Positions 7,530-15,951 of a DNA stretch of 39,505 nt are shown here, one piece after another; the first letter of the stretch is position 1; every line of letters starts with the position of its first letter. The DNA lies in contig CANGTQ010000017.1 in assembly GCA_947456955.1 (NCBI GenBank), forward strand, positions 1 to 39,505, written 5' to 3'. This DNA comes from Flavobacteriaceae bacterium. GTDB lineage: Bacteria; Bacteroidota; Bacteroidia; Flavobacteriales; Flavobacteriaceae. The notes under the pieces are model-generated. The model was not told the DNA's origin. It worked only from the letters and a program-made list of their open reading frames with translations, and searched no databases. The position numbers and the translations under genes were made by a program.

Positions 7530-8688
7530 ATTTCGCAATGACGCGAATGGTATTCTTTACTTCTTCGGCTATTCGTCTGGCTTCGTTCATGTCTTCATTG
7601 ACTATCGTTACGTGTCCCATTTTGCGGAATGGTCTTGTTTCTCGTTTGCCATAAATATGGGGCGTTACACCATCAATTGCCATAATTTTTTCAATGTTTT
7701 CATAGATAACGTTTCCACTATACCCTTCGGCACCGACCAAATTTACCATAATTCCGGCAACTTTACTGTCGGTATTTCCCAAAGGTAAATTCAAAATGGC
7801 ACGCAAATGATTTTCAAATTGCGAAGTATAACTGGCTTCTATGCTGTAATGTCCTGAGTTGTGTGGTCTTGGCGCAACTTCGTTGACTAAAATTTCATCG
7901 TCATGCGTTTGAAACATTTCAACCGCCAATAATCCAACATGGTTAAAATTTTCAGAAACTTTCAATGCTACCTCAGTCGCTTTTTGAGCTACTTTTTCAT
8001 CAATTCGTGCTGGACAAATTACATATTCCACCTGGTTTGCTTCAGGATGGAATTCCATTTCTACGACAGGATAGGTTTTTACTTCGCCTGATGCGGAACG
8101 GGCAACAATTACCGACAATTCGTTTTTAAATGGTACCAGTTCTTCTATCAAACATTCTACATCTGGTAATAATTCCAAATCGTGAGCTTGTTTTAGAATT
8201 TTCACACCATTGCCGTCATAACCAAACCGGGCGCTTTTCCAAACGCAAGGCAGTTGGATTTTAGATTGTTGATTAACGATTTTAGATTTTAGATTTTGAA
8301 TATTTTCGAATCGCTGATGAGGGGAAGTTGGAATATTATTTGCAACATAAAAATCTTTTTGATTTCCTTTGTTTTGTATCAATCGCAAAGTCTTAGGTGA
8401 TGGAAAAACTTTCAGTCCATCGGCTTCTAGTTTATCTAGAGCATCAAGATTAACGTTTTCAATCTCGATGGTTAAAAGGTCTACTTTTTTACCAAAATCA
8501 TAAACGGTATCAAAATCCATTAAATCCCCAGTAAAAAAATGATTGGCTCCAAATTGAGATGGTGCTTCCTTGCTTGGATCTAAAACATAAGTTTGAATAT
8601 CGAATTTCCGAGTTTCAGCCAATAGCATTTTTCCTAATTGTCCGCCACCGAGTATTCCAAGTTTAAATTCGGATGAGAAGTAGTTCAT
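7528..8688 (-). CDS. purK: 5-(carboxyamino)imidazole ribonucleotide synthase
   Basis: A 386-residue ATP-grasp enzyme. The N-terminal fold starts with LGILGGGQLGKML, the ATP-grasp core contains VWKSARFGYDGNGV and ECLIEELVPFKNELSVI, and the metal/active-site end is LVNEVAPRPHNSGHYSIEA. It carboxylates AIR to N5-CAIR with ATP and bicarbonate in de novo purine synthesis. Its neighbour purE performs the next step. Residues 131-144 (QNLKSKIVNQQSKI) are the in-frame translation of a 42-base word repeat at 8257-8298, just before the conserved LPCVWK strand. This looks like an inserted element tolerated in a surface loop; all catalytic motifs remain intact, so the protein is judged functional. Confidence 0.96.
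   Translation of the reverse strand: MNYFSSEFKLGILGGGQLGKMLLAETRKFDIQTYVLDPSKEAPSQFGANHFFTGDLMDFDTVYDFGKKVDLLTIEIENVNLDALDKLEADGLKVFPSPKTLRLIQNKGNQKDFYVANNIPTSPHQRFENIQNLKSKIVNQQSKIQLPCVWKSARFGYDGNGVKILKQAHDLELLPDVECLIEELVPFKNELSVIVARSASGEVKTYPVVEMEFHPEANQVEYVICPARIDEKVAQKATEVALKVSENFNHVGLLAVEMFQTHDDEILVNEVAPRPHNSGHYSIEASYTSQFENHLRAILNLPLGNTDSKVAGIMVNLVGAEGYSGNVIYENIEKIMAIDGVTPHIYGKRETRPFRKMGHVTIVNEDMNEARRIAEEVKNTIRVIAK
8257..8298. repeat. Word repeat R6 inside purK (AATCTAA words)
   Basis: On the minus strand the 42 bases carry AATCTAA, AATCTAA, AATC, then TTAATCAAC, then AATCTAAAATC, with a period of seven. It is exactly 14 codons and stays in frame within purK. Its composition and style match the intergenic word repeats around it rather than coding sequence. 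Confidence 0.75.
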
Positions 8689-8704
8689 TGCAGTTGTGTT
8701 TGGG

Positions 8705-8734
8705 CAAAGATACTATTCAATTGATAATGGACAA
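8705..8734 (-). promoter_or_regulatory. Probable purK-purE promoter
   Basis: On the minus strand TTG (8732-8734) is followed after 19 bases by TATCTTTG (8705-8712), matching the Bacteroidota TTTG-N19-21-TAnnTTTG pattern in its core. Transcription would start near 8698, about 10 bases before the purK ATG. The -33 part lies inside word repeat R5. Confidence 0.45.
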
Positions 8735-8750
8735 TTGATAATTGATAATT
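8718..8750. repeat. Intergenic word repeat R5 (CAATTGATAAT)
   Basis: CAATTGATAAT at 8718-8728, CAATTGATAATT at 8732-8743 and TTGATAATT up to 8750 form a direct repeat upstream of purK. It uses the same word as R4 on the far side of purK. Confidence 0.75.
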
Positions 8751-8824
8751 TTAGTTATTGATTTTTCTTAAAATATCTTTTACAGCAAACAGATTTGAAA
8801 TTCAGAATTCATTTTTAGAAAAGG

Positions 8825-10462
8825 TTATCTTCTAATAATCACTTTTTTACTGACGTTACCATTAATGGTATTTATTTTAAAACTATACAATCCAATAGAT
8901 AAGCTTTGGACATTAACAGTGAAAGTATTGCTTGTTAACGGATTTCTATAAACACCAATTAGTTTGCCATCAATGGTATAAATGGAAATATCATTGATAG
9001 TTGAAGTTGAATTTATACTAACTGTTTCTGAACTAGGGTTTGGATAAACGATAACTTCGTTACTGTGGTTAAATGAATTAGTACTTAATAAAACATCATT
9101 ATAACAGGACGGAGGAACGCTGTTTTGAGTGTTAATTAAACTGGTAATTTTATTTCCGGCAAATCCGATATTGTTAGTATGATCATAAAAAGTTAAATCT
9201 AAAGTTGGATTGCTGACACCAAACCAATCTTGGAGAATTGTACTAAATACTCTTCTGTAATCGTGTTGTACCGTTTGTATCTGAAAATTATTTCCAGCAA
9301 TGGCTTCGCTCAAATTAATATTTGTACCAGATATTCCGGCATTTAATGAACTTCCAAAAACAAACATTGGTGCAATCTCGCCATGATCGGTTCCAAGGTT
9401 ACCATTCTCACCAGCTTTTCTGCCAAATTCTGAAAAAGTTACTGCAAGCACATCATCTCCAATATTTTGATTATTTAAATCGGTTATGAAATTGGTAACA
9501 GCTTCAGAAACTTGGGCTAATAAATCGGCATGGCTTCCAGTATGTGTTGTTGTATTTGATGCTACTTGTAAATTGTGAGTATCAAAACCGCTAATTTTTA
9601 CTAAATACACTTTGGTTTCTAAACCACCAGAAATAAATTTTGCAACTGTTTTTAATTGATTAGATAAACTTGTACTTGGATAGGTTATAGAATTTGAACC
9701 GGCATTAAATGCAGCCGAAATAGTTTGTGCATAGGTATTGGTTGAAGTGTCATTATTTAAAATATATTGAATTAAATCGCCGTATTCAGAATTTGGTATT
9801 GTTGTGGGAGCAATTCCGCCCAATCCGTTTACTATCGAATAAAAACCTGAGGGATCTTGACCGTTAATATTCAATGACATTCCGTGTTCTATTTCGCCGT
9901 GAAATCCTAATGAGTTTTCGCTGCTTCCTAATTGAATTCCAAGAGGGAAATTGGCAGTTAAAAAATTGGCAAAATAATTTTCTAAAAAACGACCAACCCA
10001 ACCACTTTCCAAAACGTTATTTGCCGGAGTTCCATCGCCACCTGTCAGCCACAAATCGGTTGATTTGAAATGTGATTTATCTTGTATTGGGTAACCAACA
10101 CCTTGAATTAAACGCATTAAACCGTTGTCATATAAATTTTTAAAGCCCGTCAAAGCGGGATGAAGTCCAACTTGGTTTTCAATCGGAAGAGTAGAGTCTA
10201 AATTAATTATTCCGTTACTTCCTCCTACGTTATTTAATTTTATGTTTGGTCGCAAAGCGGCATAAGTGTCGTATTGATTAATAGGCACAACAGTATTCAA
10301 GCCGTCATTAGCACCAGAAAGTTGAACTAACACAATTTTTTTAGCATTTACATTAGGACACGTTTTCAATCCGGCTGAATTGAACAATGCAAAAACTTCA
10401 GTCGGTAAAAGACTTAATGCACTTGCTGTTGAAGTTAATTTTATAAAGTTTCTTCTTTTCAT
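8825..10462 (-). CDS. DUF1501 family protein with Tat-like signal and T9SS type A tail
   Basis: A 545-residue protein. The N-terminus MKRRNFIKLTSTASALSLL looks like a twin-arginine signal (Arg3-Arg4 followed by a hydrophobic stretch). The DUF1501 core shows QLSGANDGLNTVVPI and, later, VTFSEFGRKAGENG with GTDHGEIAPMFVFG, the usual family hallmarks; DUF1501 is distantly related to the alkaline phosphatase/sulfatase fold. The last ~75 residues (VIVYPNPSSE ... LSIGLYSFKI ... KKVIIRR) are a T9SS type A sorting domain. The protein is therefore expected to be exported folded by Tat and then secreted by T9SS. It starts 12 bases after the DUF1800 stop codon, so the two are co-transcribed. Substrate and role are unknown. 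Confidence 0.9.
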   Translation of the reverse strand: MKRRNFIKLTSTASALSLLPTEVFALFNSAGLKTCPNVNAKKIVLVQLSGANDGLNTVVPINQYDTYAALRPNIKLNNVGGSNGIINLDSTLPIENQVGLHPALTGFKNLYDNGLMRLIQGVGYPIQDKSHFKSTDLWLTGGDGTPANNVLESGWVGRFLENYFANFLTANFPLGIQLGSSENSLGFHGEIEHGMSLNINGQDPSGFYSIVNGLGGIAPTTIPNSEYGDLIQYILNNDTSTNTYAQTISAAFNAGSNSITYPSTSLSNQLKTVAKFISGGLETKVYLVKISGFDTHNLQVASNTTTHTGSHADLLAQVSEAVTNFITDLNNQNIGDDVLAVTFSEFGRKAGENGNLGTDHGEIAPMFVFGSSLNAGISGTNINLSEAIAGNNFQIQTVQHDYRRVFSTILQDWFGVSNPTLDLTFYDHTNNIGFAGNKITSLINTQNSVPPSCYNDVLLSTNSFNHSNEVIVYPNPSSETVSINSTSTINDISIYTIDGKLIGVYRNPLTSNTFTVNVQSLSIGLYSFKINTINGNVSKKVIIRR

Positions 10463-10473
10463 TAGGCTTGTTT

Positions 10474-12123
10474 TTAAAAAACTTGTGACTCAGGAGCACT
10501 TAATATTTTGGTTAGCAATAATTTCAGACGTGGCTCTACAACAGCATTATTATTTGATGTGATAAAAGTTTCCCAGGCAGTTGTCCAGTAATAGTCTGCT
10601 AACCCCTGAAGTAAAAAAGAATTCATAAGATAATTTATCCTGTCAACATCAGGTTCTTGTCCAAATAGCGCATTACATAATTCAGTTGTTAAAACAAATG
10701 GATCGGAAGCATTCGAAATTAACCCGCCATTTTTTATTACATCTGAAATATAAATTTTACCGGCTATATTATTATTTCCACTAATTCTGTTAAAGCCATC
10801 TAATAATGATTCTCCCAGCCGATATCTTGCAATTAGAGTAGAAGATGAAATCCAATTTTTATCATAAGACGGGTCTTGATAATAAGCAAGATGACCAGCT
10901 ACATTATCGGGACCAAATAAAGGCATGTTGCTTCCTAAAAAAAAGGTGTCATGAACAAAATTTCTATAAAAAGTATTGTAAAAGAATGTTGCATTTATTG
11001 TCGGATCTGGAATCGTTGCTTGTAAATAGGTACAGATTTCAGATACTTGTTGTAATGGAGATTTAATTATTGCTCCGATAGTTTCATCAATAGCACTGGA
11101 ATCATCCATATCATAAAAATGTTGACTTTCCAATAATCTTCTTAAAACCGGAAGTATCTCGTAGCCGTTAGCATATAAATCTTGAGCAAGAGGTGTAATG
11201 ATATCTGTTTCTACTTCGGAAGTGATGGTTCCTTTAACGAAGTAAATGTACATTTTTCGGCAAATATTTTTAGCGGTTGCTAGTTTGCTGAAAATCATCT
11301 CTACAAAGGTGTCAAGTTCTATATCCATAGCCACCGAGTTGGTAGCTGGCGGTATTGAAGTATTCGAAAAAGCAGCTGAAAAAACCTTTGTTTGGGTATT
11401 GTGTAGACTGAATAAATTTCCTCCTTTTGGAATTCCGGTGGTTGAATCGATAATTGAACGATCGCCTACACGTCGGAAGCCAGTCAAAACTTTTGCTCCT
11501 TCAACGATGTCATTTTCGGTATAATTGGTATAATTTCCAGGTGCTATTTGTTCGCCTTTTCCAATCGTAAATAACTCAAAAAATTCACGAGCATAATTTT
11601 CGTTGGGTGCACTCGCAGCATTTTCATTATTGTTCAAATACAACAACATCGAATTGTTGAGTGTCATTTTCTTTGCTAAAGTTTTGTAATTTCCATAGGA
11701 GTAGAAAAAAAGCAACCGTACATAATCATAAAAATCAGTTGAAGTACCTGAAGAATTTCCTTTTTCAATGGTAAACCTTGTTGAAAGAAAATGCGTTAGC
11801 TTATACTTTAAAGTTGCATCGTTTATAGCATTATACCACCACCAACCGCTAACATATATTACTTTTCGTTGTTGTCCAGTAAATGTAGAGGATAAAGCAT
11901 TGGACTCTGTCCAATAGCCATCGGCCCCACCATTTGTTACAGGATCATATGGCAAAGCAAGAGTTAACGGGTTGTTTGTAGTCAATAAATCTAAGGCTTG
12001 TTGTGGCGTTAATGCAGAAAATTGACTGATTAATGTTCTGGTATATTTAAAAGTAGCTCGCCTCAATAAATGTTTAGCATTTTTGTCTCCTAAAACAGCT
12101 GTATTTTGATTTAGCGATGCCAT
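10474..12123 (-). CDS. DUF1800 family protein
   Basis: A 549-residue protein with family hallmarks: AKHLLRRATF near residue 20, a long helical N-terminal half, and NENYAREFFELFTIGKGE around the middle, the most conserved DUF1800 motif. DUF1800 and DUF1501 genes are commonly adjacent across bacteria, which suggests a shared, still uncharacterised function. Here DUF1800 is the first gene of the pair, 11 bases from DUF1501. No signal peptide or T9SS tail is visible, in contrast with its partner, so its location is unclear. A strong promoter match lies about 50 bases upstream. Confidence 0.9.
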   Translation of the reverse strand: MASLNQNTAVLGDKNAKHLLRRATFKYTRTLISQFSALTPQQALDLLTTNNPLTLALPYDPVTNGGADGYWTESNALSSTFTGQQRKVIYVSGWWWYNAINDATLKYKLTHFLSTRFTIEKGNSSGTSTDFYDYVRLLFFYSYGNYKTLAKKMTLNNSMLLYLNNNENAASAPNENYAREFFELFTIGKGEQIAPGNYTNYTENDIVEGAKVLTGFRRVGDRSIIDSTTGIPKGGNLFSLHNTQTKVFSAAFSNTSIPPATNSVAMDIELDTFVEMIFSKLATAKNICRKMYIYFVKGTITSEVETDIITPLAQDLYANGYEILPVLRRLLESQHFYDMDDSSAIDETIGAIIKSPLQQVSEICTYLQATIPDPTINATFFYNTFYRNFVHDTFFLGSNMPLFGPDNVAGHLAYYQDPSYDKNWISSSTLIARYRLGESLLDGFNRISGNNNIAGKIYISDVIKNGGLISNASDPFVLTTELCNALFGQEPDVDRINYLMNSFLLQGLADYYWTTAWETFITSNNNAVVEPRLKLLLTKILSAPESQVF

Positions 12124-12173
12124 ATATAAATAGTTGTTTTTTGAAAGTTTATTTCCTTTAAAATAGAATATAA

Positions 12174-12206
12174 CAAATGTAATTATCTTTTTATAAAAAA
12201 GTCAAA
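12174..12206 (-). promoter_or_regulatory. Promoter of the DUF1800-DUF1501 operon
   Basis: On the minus strand TTTG (12203-12206) and TACATTTG (12174-12181) are separated by 21 bases, a full match to the Bacteroidota consensus. The start of transcription is expected near 12167, leaving a leader of about 44 bases. Confidence 0.65.
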
Positions 12207-12210
12207 ATAC

Positions 12211-12243
12211 TTGGTACTAAATAGTTATTACTTCGTAAATTTG
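12211..12243 (+). promoter_or_regulatory. Probable hpt promoter
   Basis: TTG (12211-12213) and TAAATTTG (12236-12243) with a 22-base spacer. Transcription would begin near 12250, about 20 bases before the hpt ATG. The -33 element lies only 4 bases from the -33 of the divergent DUF1800 promoter. Confidence 0.5.
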
Positions 12244-12270
12244 CCACTTTATTTTTAAAATCAAATTCAC

Positions 12271-12801
12271 ATGATTCACCTTCACGACAAAACATTCGAG
12301 CCATTTATTTCTTCAGAAGAAATTGATTTTGCAATCAAAAATATGGCTAAACAAATGGATGATGATTTTTTTGATGAAGTGCCAGTATTTATTGGTGTTT
12401 TGAATGGATCATTTATGGTTTTGTCTGATTTGATGAAACAGTATCGAGGAATGTGCGAAGTAAGTTTTGTAAAAATGGCTTCATACGAAGGAACATCATC
12501 TACAAACGATGTAAAACAATTGATTGGTTTAAATCAAGATTTGGAAGGAAGAACTGTCGTAGTAGTAGAAGATATTGTAGATACCGGTAATACAGTAGAA
12601 GAATTAAAAGCGATTTTCAAACAAAAAAATGTTAAACATTTAAAGATTGCTACACTGTTTTTCAAACCGGAAGCCTATAAAAAAGACATTAAAATTGATT
12701 ATGTTGGCATTAGAATTCCGAATAAATTCATCGTTGGTTACGGTTTAGATTATGATGGATTAGGAAGAAATTTGGCGGACGTATATCAATTAGCACAATA
12801 A
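12271..12801 (+). CDS. hpt: Hypoxanthine phosphoribosyltransferase
   Basis: A 176-residue type I phosphoribosyltransferase. The PRPP-binding motif VVVVEDIVDTGNT is at residues 96-108, the flexible-loop region is MASYEGTSSTND at about 69-80, and the family's GVLNGSFMVLSDL is at 42-54. It salvages hypoxanthine (and often guanine) to the nucleotide using PRPP in the cytoplasm. The next gene is adk, giving a small purine-nucleotide group, although a 106-base spacer with repeated words separates them. The Met start fits the promoter found upstream. Confidence 0.95.
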   Translation: MIHLHDKTFEPFISSEEIDFAIKNMAKQMDDDFFDEVPVFIGVLNGSFMVLSDLMKQYRGMCEVSFVKMASYEGTSSTNDVKQLIGLNQDLEGRTVVVVEDIVDTGNTVEELKAIFKQKNVKHLKIATLFFKPEAYKKDIKIDYVGIRIPNKFIVGYGLDYDGLGRNLADVYQLAQ

Positions 12802-12802
12802 A

Positions 12803-12905
12803 AGAGTTGTAAGTTCTAAGTTTTGGGTTGTAAGTTAAAATTAATATAAATCCAATCCGAATAGAAAATACAACATAATAACATACAACAAATAACTTTT
12901 TACTA
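12803..12905. repeat. Intergenic word repeat R7 (GTTGTAAGTT / TACAAC)
   Basis: Between hpt and adk, the left side holds GTTGTAAGTT twice with CTAAGTT between. The right side holds TACAAC twice and AATAACTT, the approximate reverse complement. The centre is AT-rich. Pairing is less perfect than in R1 or R12. Confidence 0.55.
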
Positions 12906-12907
12906 AA

Positions 12908-13480
12908 ATGATTAACATCGTTCTTTTTGGAAAACCAGGTGCAGGAAAAGGCACACAAGCTGAATTTTTAAAAGAAAAATACAATCTGACACATCTTTCA
13001 ACTGGAGATATTTTCAGATACAATATTAAAAATGACACCGATTTAGGAAAACTTGCCAAGACTTTTATGGACAAAGGCGATTTGGTTCCGGATGAGGTTA
13101 CAATACAAATGTTGCAAAGCGAAGTCGATAAAAATCCAAAATCTGCCGGGTTTTTATTTGATGGTTTCCCAAGAACTTTAGCACAAGCAGCAGCTTTGGA
13201 TGCTTTTTTGGAATCAAAAAAACAAAACATTACAGCAACAGTTGCTTTAGAAGCCGATGACAATATTTTAGTACAACGTTTGTTAGAAAGAGGAAAAACT
13301 TCAGGAAGACCAGACGATCAAGACGAAGAAAAAATCAGAAATCGTTACGATGAATACAACCAAAAAACGGCACCGTTGATGGATTATTACAAAGCACAAG
13401 GCAAATTTCATTCAGTTGATGGAATTGGTTCAATCGAAGAAGTAACAGAAAGACTTACTAAGGTTTTCGACAAACTATAA
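12908..13480 (+). CDS. adk: Adenylate kinase
   Basis: A 190-residue short-type adenylate kinase. The P-loop is GKPGAGKGT at residues 8-16, the AMP-binding stretch is THLSTGDIFR, and DGFPRT with the LID arginine segment GKTSGRPDD follow. There is no zinc-binding LID insertion, so it is the short form. It interconverts AMP and ATP with two ADP in the cytoplasm. Its last codons and stop codon take part in a 10-base hairpin with the following repeat. Confidence 0.97.
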   Translation: MINIVLFGKPGAGKGTQAEFLKEKYNLTHLSTGDIFRYNIKNDTDLGKLAKTFMDKGDLVPDEVTIQMLQSEVDKNPKSAGFLFDGFPRTLAQAAALDAFLESKKQNITATVALEADDNILVQRLLERGKTSGRPDDQDEEKIRNRYDEYNQKTAPLMDYYKAQGKFHSVDGIGSIEEVTERLTKVFDKL

Positions 13481-13495
13481 AAAAGTTTATAGTTT
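13472..13495 (+). terminator. Hairpin containing the adk stop codon
   Basis: AAACTATAAA at 13472-13481 pairs perfectly with TTTATAGTTT at 13486-13495 across loop AAAG, followed by two T and GG. The adk TAA lies in the left arm. The stem is all A/T except one pair, so termination may be weak. Confidence 0.35.
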
Positions 13496-13553
13496 TTGGT
13501 TTGTAGTTTATAGTTGAATAACCTTAAACCATAAACCATAAACCCAAAACCCA
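13484..13553. repeat. Intergenic word repeat R8 (GTTTATAG / CCATAAAC)
   Basis: The left side carries AGTTTATAGTTTTTGG and TTTGTAGTTTATAG. The right side carries TTAAACC, ATAAACC, ATAAACCC and AAAACCC, which are the complementary words. It fills the adk to CNNM-family spacer. Confidence 0.7.
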
Positions 13554-13557
13554 AGAA

Positions 13558-14832
13558 ATGGAAATACTCATTATACTTTTTTTAATCTTGCTTAACGGCG
13601 TTTTCTCTATGTCAGAAATTGCGTTGATTTCGGCACGTAAAAACCGTTTGGAAACTGCAGCTAAAAAAGGAAATACCAATGCTAAAGTAGCTCTGGACTT
13701 AGCCAATTCACCAAATAAATTTCTTTCAACAGTTCAAATCGGAATTACCTTAATCGGAATTTTAACCGGTATCTATTCCGGCGATAAAATAACGAACGAT
13801 GTGCAAGGTTTTGTGGCGTCTTTTACACTTTTGAAACCATATTCAGAAAGTATTGGCGTTGGAATAGTTGTGATAATCTTAACTTTTTTCTCTTTAGTTT
13901 TAGGCGAATTACTTCCCAAAAGAATTGGACTAAATTATCCTGAAACTATTGCCAAAGGAGTTGCTGTTCCGATGAAAATGGTTTCTATTATCACAATGCC
14001 ATTCATTTGGCTGTTAACCATTTCAACCGATGGAATCTTGAAAGTCCTGAAAATAAAACCAACGGCCGACGGAAAAGTAACGGAGGAAGAAATCAAAGCT
14101 ATCATAAAGGAAAGTGCTGAAAGTGGCGAAGTTCAGGAAATTGAACAAGATATTGTGGAACGTGTTTTTCACATTGGCGACAGAAAAATCAATTCGTTGA
14201 TGACACACAGAAAATCCATTATTTATCTTTCACTTGAAGATACGATCGAAGAAATAAAAGCTAAAGTCTTAAACGAATTACACTCCGTTTATCCTATTTG
14301 TAATGAAAATTTAGACGATGTTGAAGGAATAGTATTATTGAAAGATTTGTTTGCTGGATTTGAAAAAGGGCCTTTTGATTTAAAATCGATAACTAAAGAT
14401 CCTGTTTATTTAATAGAACATACTTCCGCTTACAAAGCATTAGAAAATTTCAAAAAATCAAAAGTACATTATGCTTTAGTGACTGACGAATATGGAATTT
14501 TTCAAGGTATAATTACATTGAATGATATTTTAGAAGCTCTAGTTGGAGACGCATCCGATTTTGATGAAGATGAATACCAATTGATATCACGAGAAGACGG
14601 AACTTGGTTTGTTGACGGATTATATTCGTTACACGATTTCCTAACTTATTTTGATATGGATGAGTTGACCAACGATTATGAAGTGACAACCGTTAGCGGT
14701 TTAATTATGACCGAAATGGGTAAAATTCCAAAAGCAGGTGAAAAATTAATTTGGAACAAATTAGAATTGGAAATTATCGATATGGACGGGGTAAAGATTG
14801 ATAAAGTAATTGTGAAAGCGATAAAGGAATAG
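13558..14832 (+). CDS. Hemolysin/CorC (CNNM) family membrane protein with CBS domains
   Basis: A 424-residue protein with the standard three-part build. Residues 1 to about 190 are a DUF21 (CNNM) transmembrane domain, beginning with MEILIILFLILLNGVFSMSE and containing the conserved LVLGELLPKRIGL. Residues ~205-335 form a pair of CBS domains, with SLMTHRKSI at the start. The final ~80 residues are a CorC_HlyC domain (DGTWFVDGLYSLHDF ...). Family members are linked to Mg2+/Co2+ transport or homeostasis in the inner membrane; the 'hemolysin' name is historical. Flavobacteria also have a related gliding protein, GldE, but I see no gliding genes nearby and do not assign that name. Confidence 0.88.
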   Translation: MEILIILFLILLNGVFSMSEIALISARKNRLETAAKKGNTNAKVALDLANSPNKFLSTVQIGITLIGILTGIYSGDKITNDVQGFVASFTLLKPYSESIGVGIVVIILTFFSLVLGELLPKRIGLNYPETIAKGVAVPMKMVSIITMPFIWLLTISTDGILKVLKIKPTADGKVTEEEIKAIIKESAESGEVQEIEQDIVERVFHIGDRKINSLMTHRKSIIYLSLEDTIEEIKAKVLNELHSVYPICNENLDDVEGIVLLKDLFAGFEKGPFDLKSITKDPVYLIEHTSAYKALENFKKSKVHYALVTDEYGIFQGIITLNDILEALVGDASDFDEDEYQLISREDGTWFVDGLYSLHDFLTYFDMDELTNDYEVTTVSGLIMTEMGKIPKAGEKLIWNKLELEIIDMDGVKIDKVIVKAIKE

Positions 14833-14912
14833 TTATCGGTTATCGGTTTTCAGTTTTAAAACAGCTAAGTTATTGAAAACAGAAAACAGACAACGGAAAA
14901 ACAGAAAACAGG
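14832..14912. repeat. Intergenic word repeat R9 (GTTATCGG, GAAAACAG)
   Basis: GTTATCGGTTATCGG starts on the last base of the upstream stop codon and runs into GTTTTCAG. After a short centre, TGAAAACAGAAAACAG and, further on, AACAGAAAACAGG give the complementary words. GTTTTCA and TGAAAAC can pair as a short stem. Confidence 0.65.
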
Positions 14913-14916
14913 AATT

Positions 14917-15951
14917 ATGACAGAGGGAAATTTTGTAGATTATGTTAAAATATATGTTTCTTCCGGAAAAGGAGGAAAGGGTTCATCCCATCTACACAGA
15001 GAAAAATTTATTGAAAAAGGTGGCCCGGATGGAGGAGATGGTGGTCGTGGTGGTCACGTTATTTTAAAAGGGAACAAAAGTCTTTGGACGTTGTTTCACC
15101 TCAAGTTTGCTCGTCATGTCAAAGCGGGTCACGGAGGCGATGGCGGAAGTTCGAGAAGTACAGGTCATGATGGCGAAGATATTACGATTGAAGTACCCCT
15201 GGGAACTGTAGTTCGCGACAAAGAAACTGACGAAATCTTGTTTGAAATTACCGAAAATGGCGAAGAACGAATATTGGCCAAAGGTGGAAAAGGTGGATTA
15301 GGAAACTGGAATTTTAGAAGTTCTACGAATCAAACACCGCGTTACGCTCAACCCGGAATGCCTCCGGAAGAGTTGGATGTAGTTTTGGAGTTGAAAGTTT
15401 TGGCAGATGTTGGATTAGTAGGTTTTCCAAATGCCGGGAAATCAACTTTGCTTTCTGTGTTAACATCGGCCAAGCCAAAAATTGCCGATTATCCTTTTAC
15501 AACGTTGAAACCCAATTTGGGAATTGTTGCCTATCGCGAATTCAAGTCTTTTATCATGGCCGACATTCCAGGAATTATTGAGGGAGCGGCTGAGGGAAAA
15601 GGATTAGGACATTATTTCTTACGACATATTGAAAGAAACTCAACCCTTTTATTTTTGGTTCCTGCCGATACCGATGATATCAAAAAAGAATATGAAATTC
15701 TGTTAGACGAATTACGTCGCTATAATCCGGAAATGTTAGACAAAGATAAATTACTTGTCATTTCTAAATGTGATATGCTTGATGAGGAATTAAAAGCCGA
15801 ACTAAAAGCTCAGTTAAAAAAGGAAATCAAGGGAGTTCCTTTTATGTTTATTTCATCTGTGGCACAGCAAGGATTGACAGAACTAAAAGACAAACTTTGG
15901 GAAATGCTTAATGTCGATTCCGAAATGCCCGAAAATAGTCATGGAATATAA
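14917..15951 (+). CDS. obgE: GTPase Obg (ribosome assembly GTPase)
   Basis: A 344-residue Obg protein. The glycine-rich OBG fold covers residues ~7-160 ([27 protein letters not shown]). The G domain follows with G1 GFPNAGKST at residues 169-177, the switch region [11 protein letters not shown] and G3 DIPGIIEGA, then SKCDM as G4. It binds the large ribosomal subunit and takes part in its maturation and in stress control. The length indicates no extra C-terminal domain. It follows the CNNM-family gene on the same strand. No clear promoter was found in the 84-base spacer, which is filled by R9. Confidence 0.96.
   Translation: MTEGNFVDYVKIYVSSGKGGKGSSHLHREKFIEKGGPDGGDGGRGGHVILKGNKSLWTLFHLKFARHVKAGHGGDGGSSRSTGHDGEDITIEVPLGTVVRDKETDEILFEITENGEERILAKGGKGGLGNWNFRSSTNQTPRYAQPGMPPEELDVVLELKVLADVGLVGFPNAGKSTLLSVLTSAKPKIADYPFTTLKPNLGIVAYREFKSFIMADIPGIIEGAAEGKGLGHYFLRHIERNSTLLFLVPADTDDIKKEYEILLDELRRYNPEMLDKDKLLVISKCDMLDEELKAELKAQLKKEIKGVPFMFISSVAQQGLTELKDKLWEMLNVDSEMPENSHGI

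Noticed and set aside
12841..13263. 140-residue frame opposite adk
   Set aside because: It is the complement of the adk coding region with no family signature.
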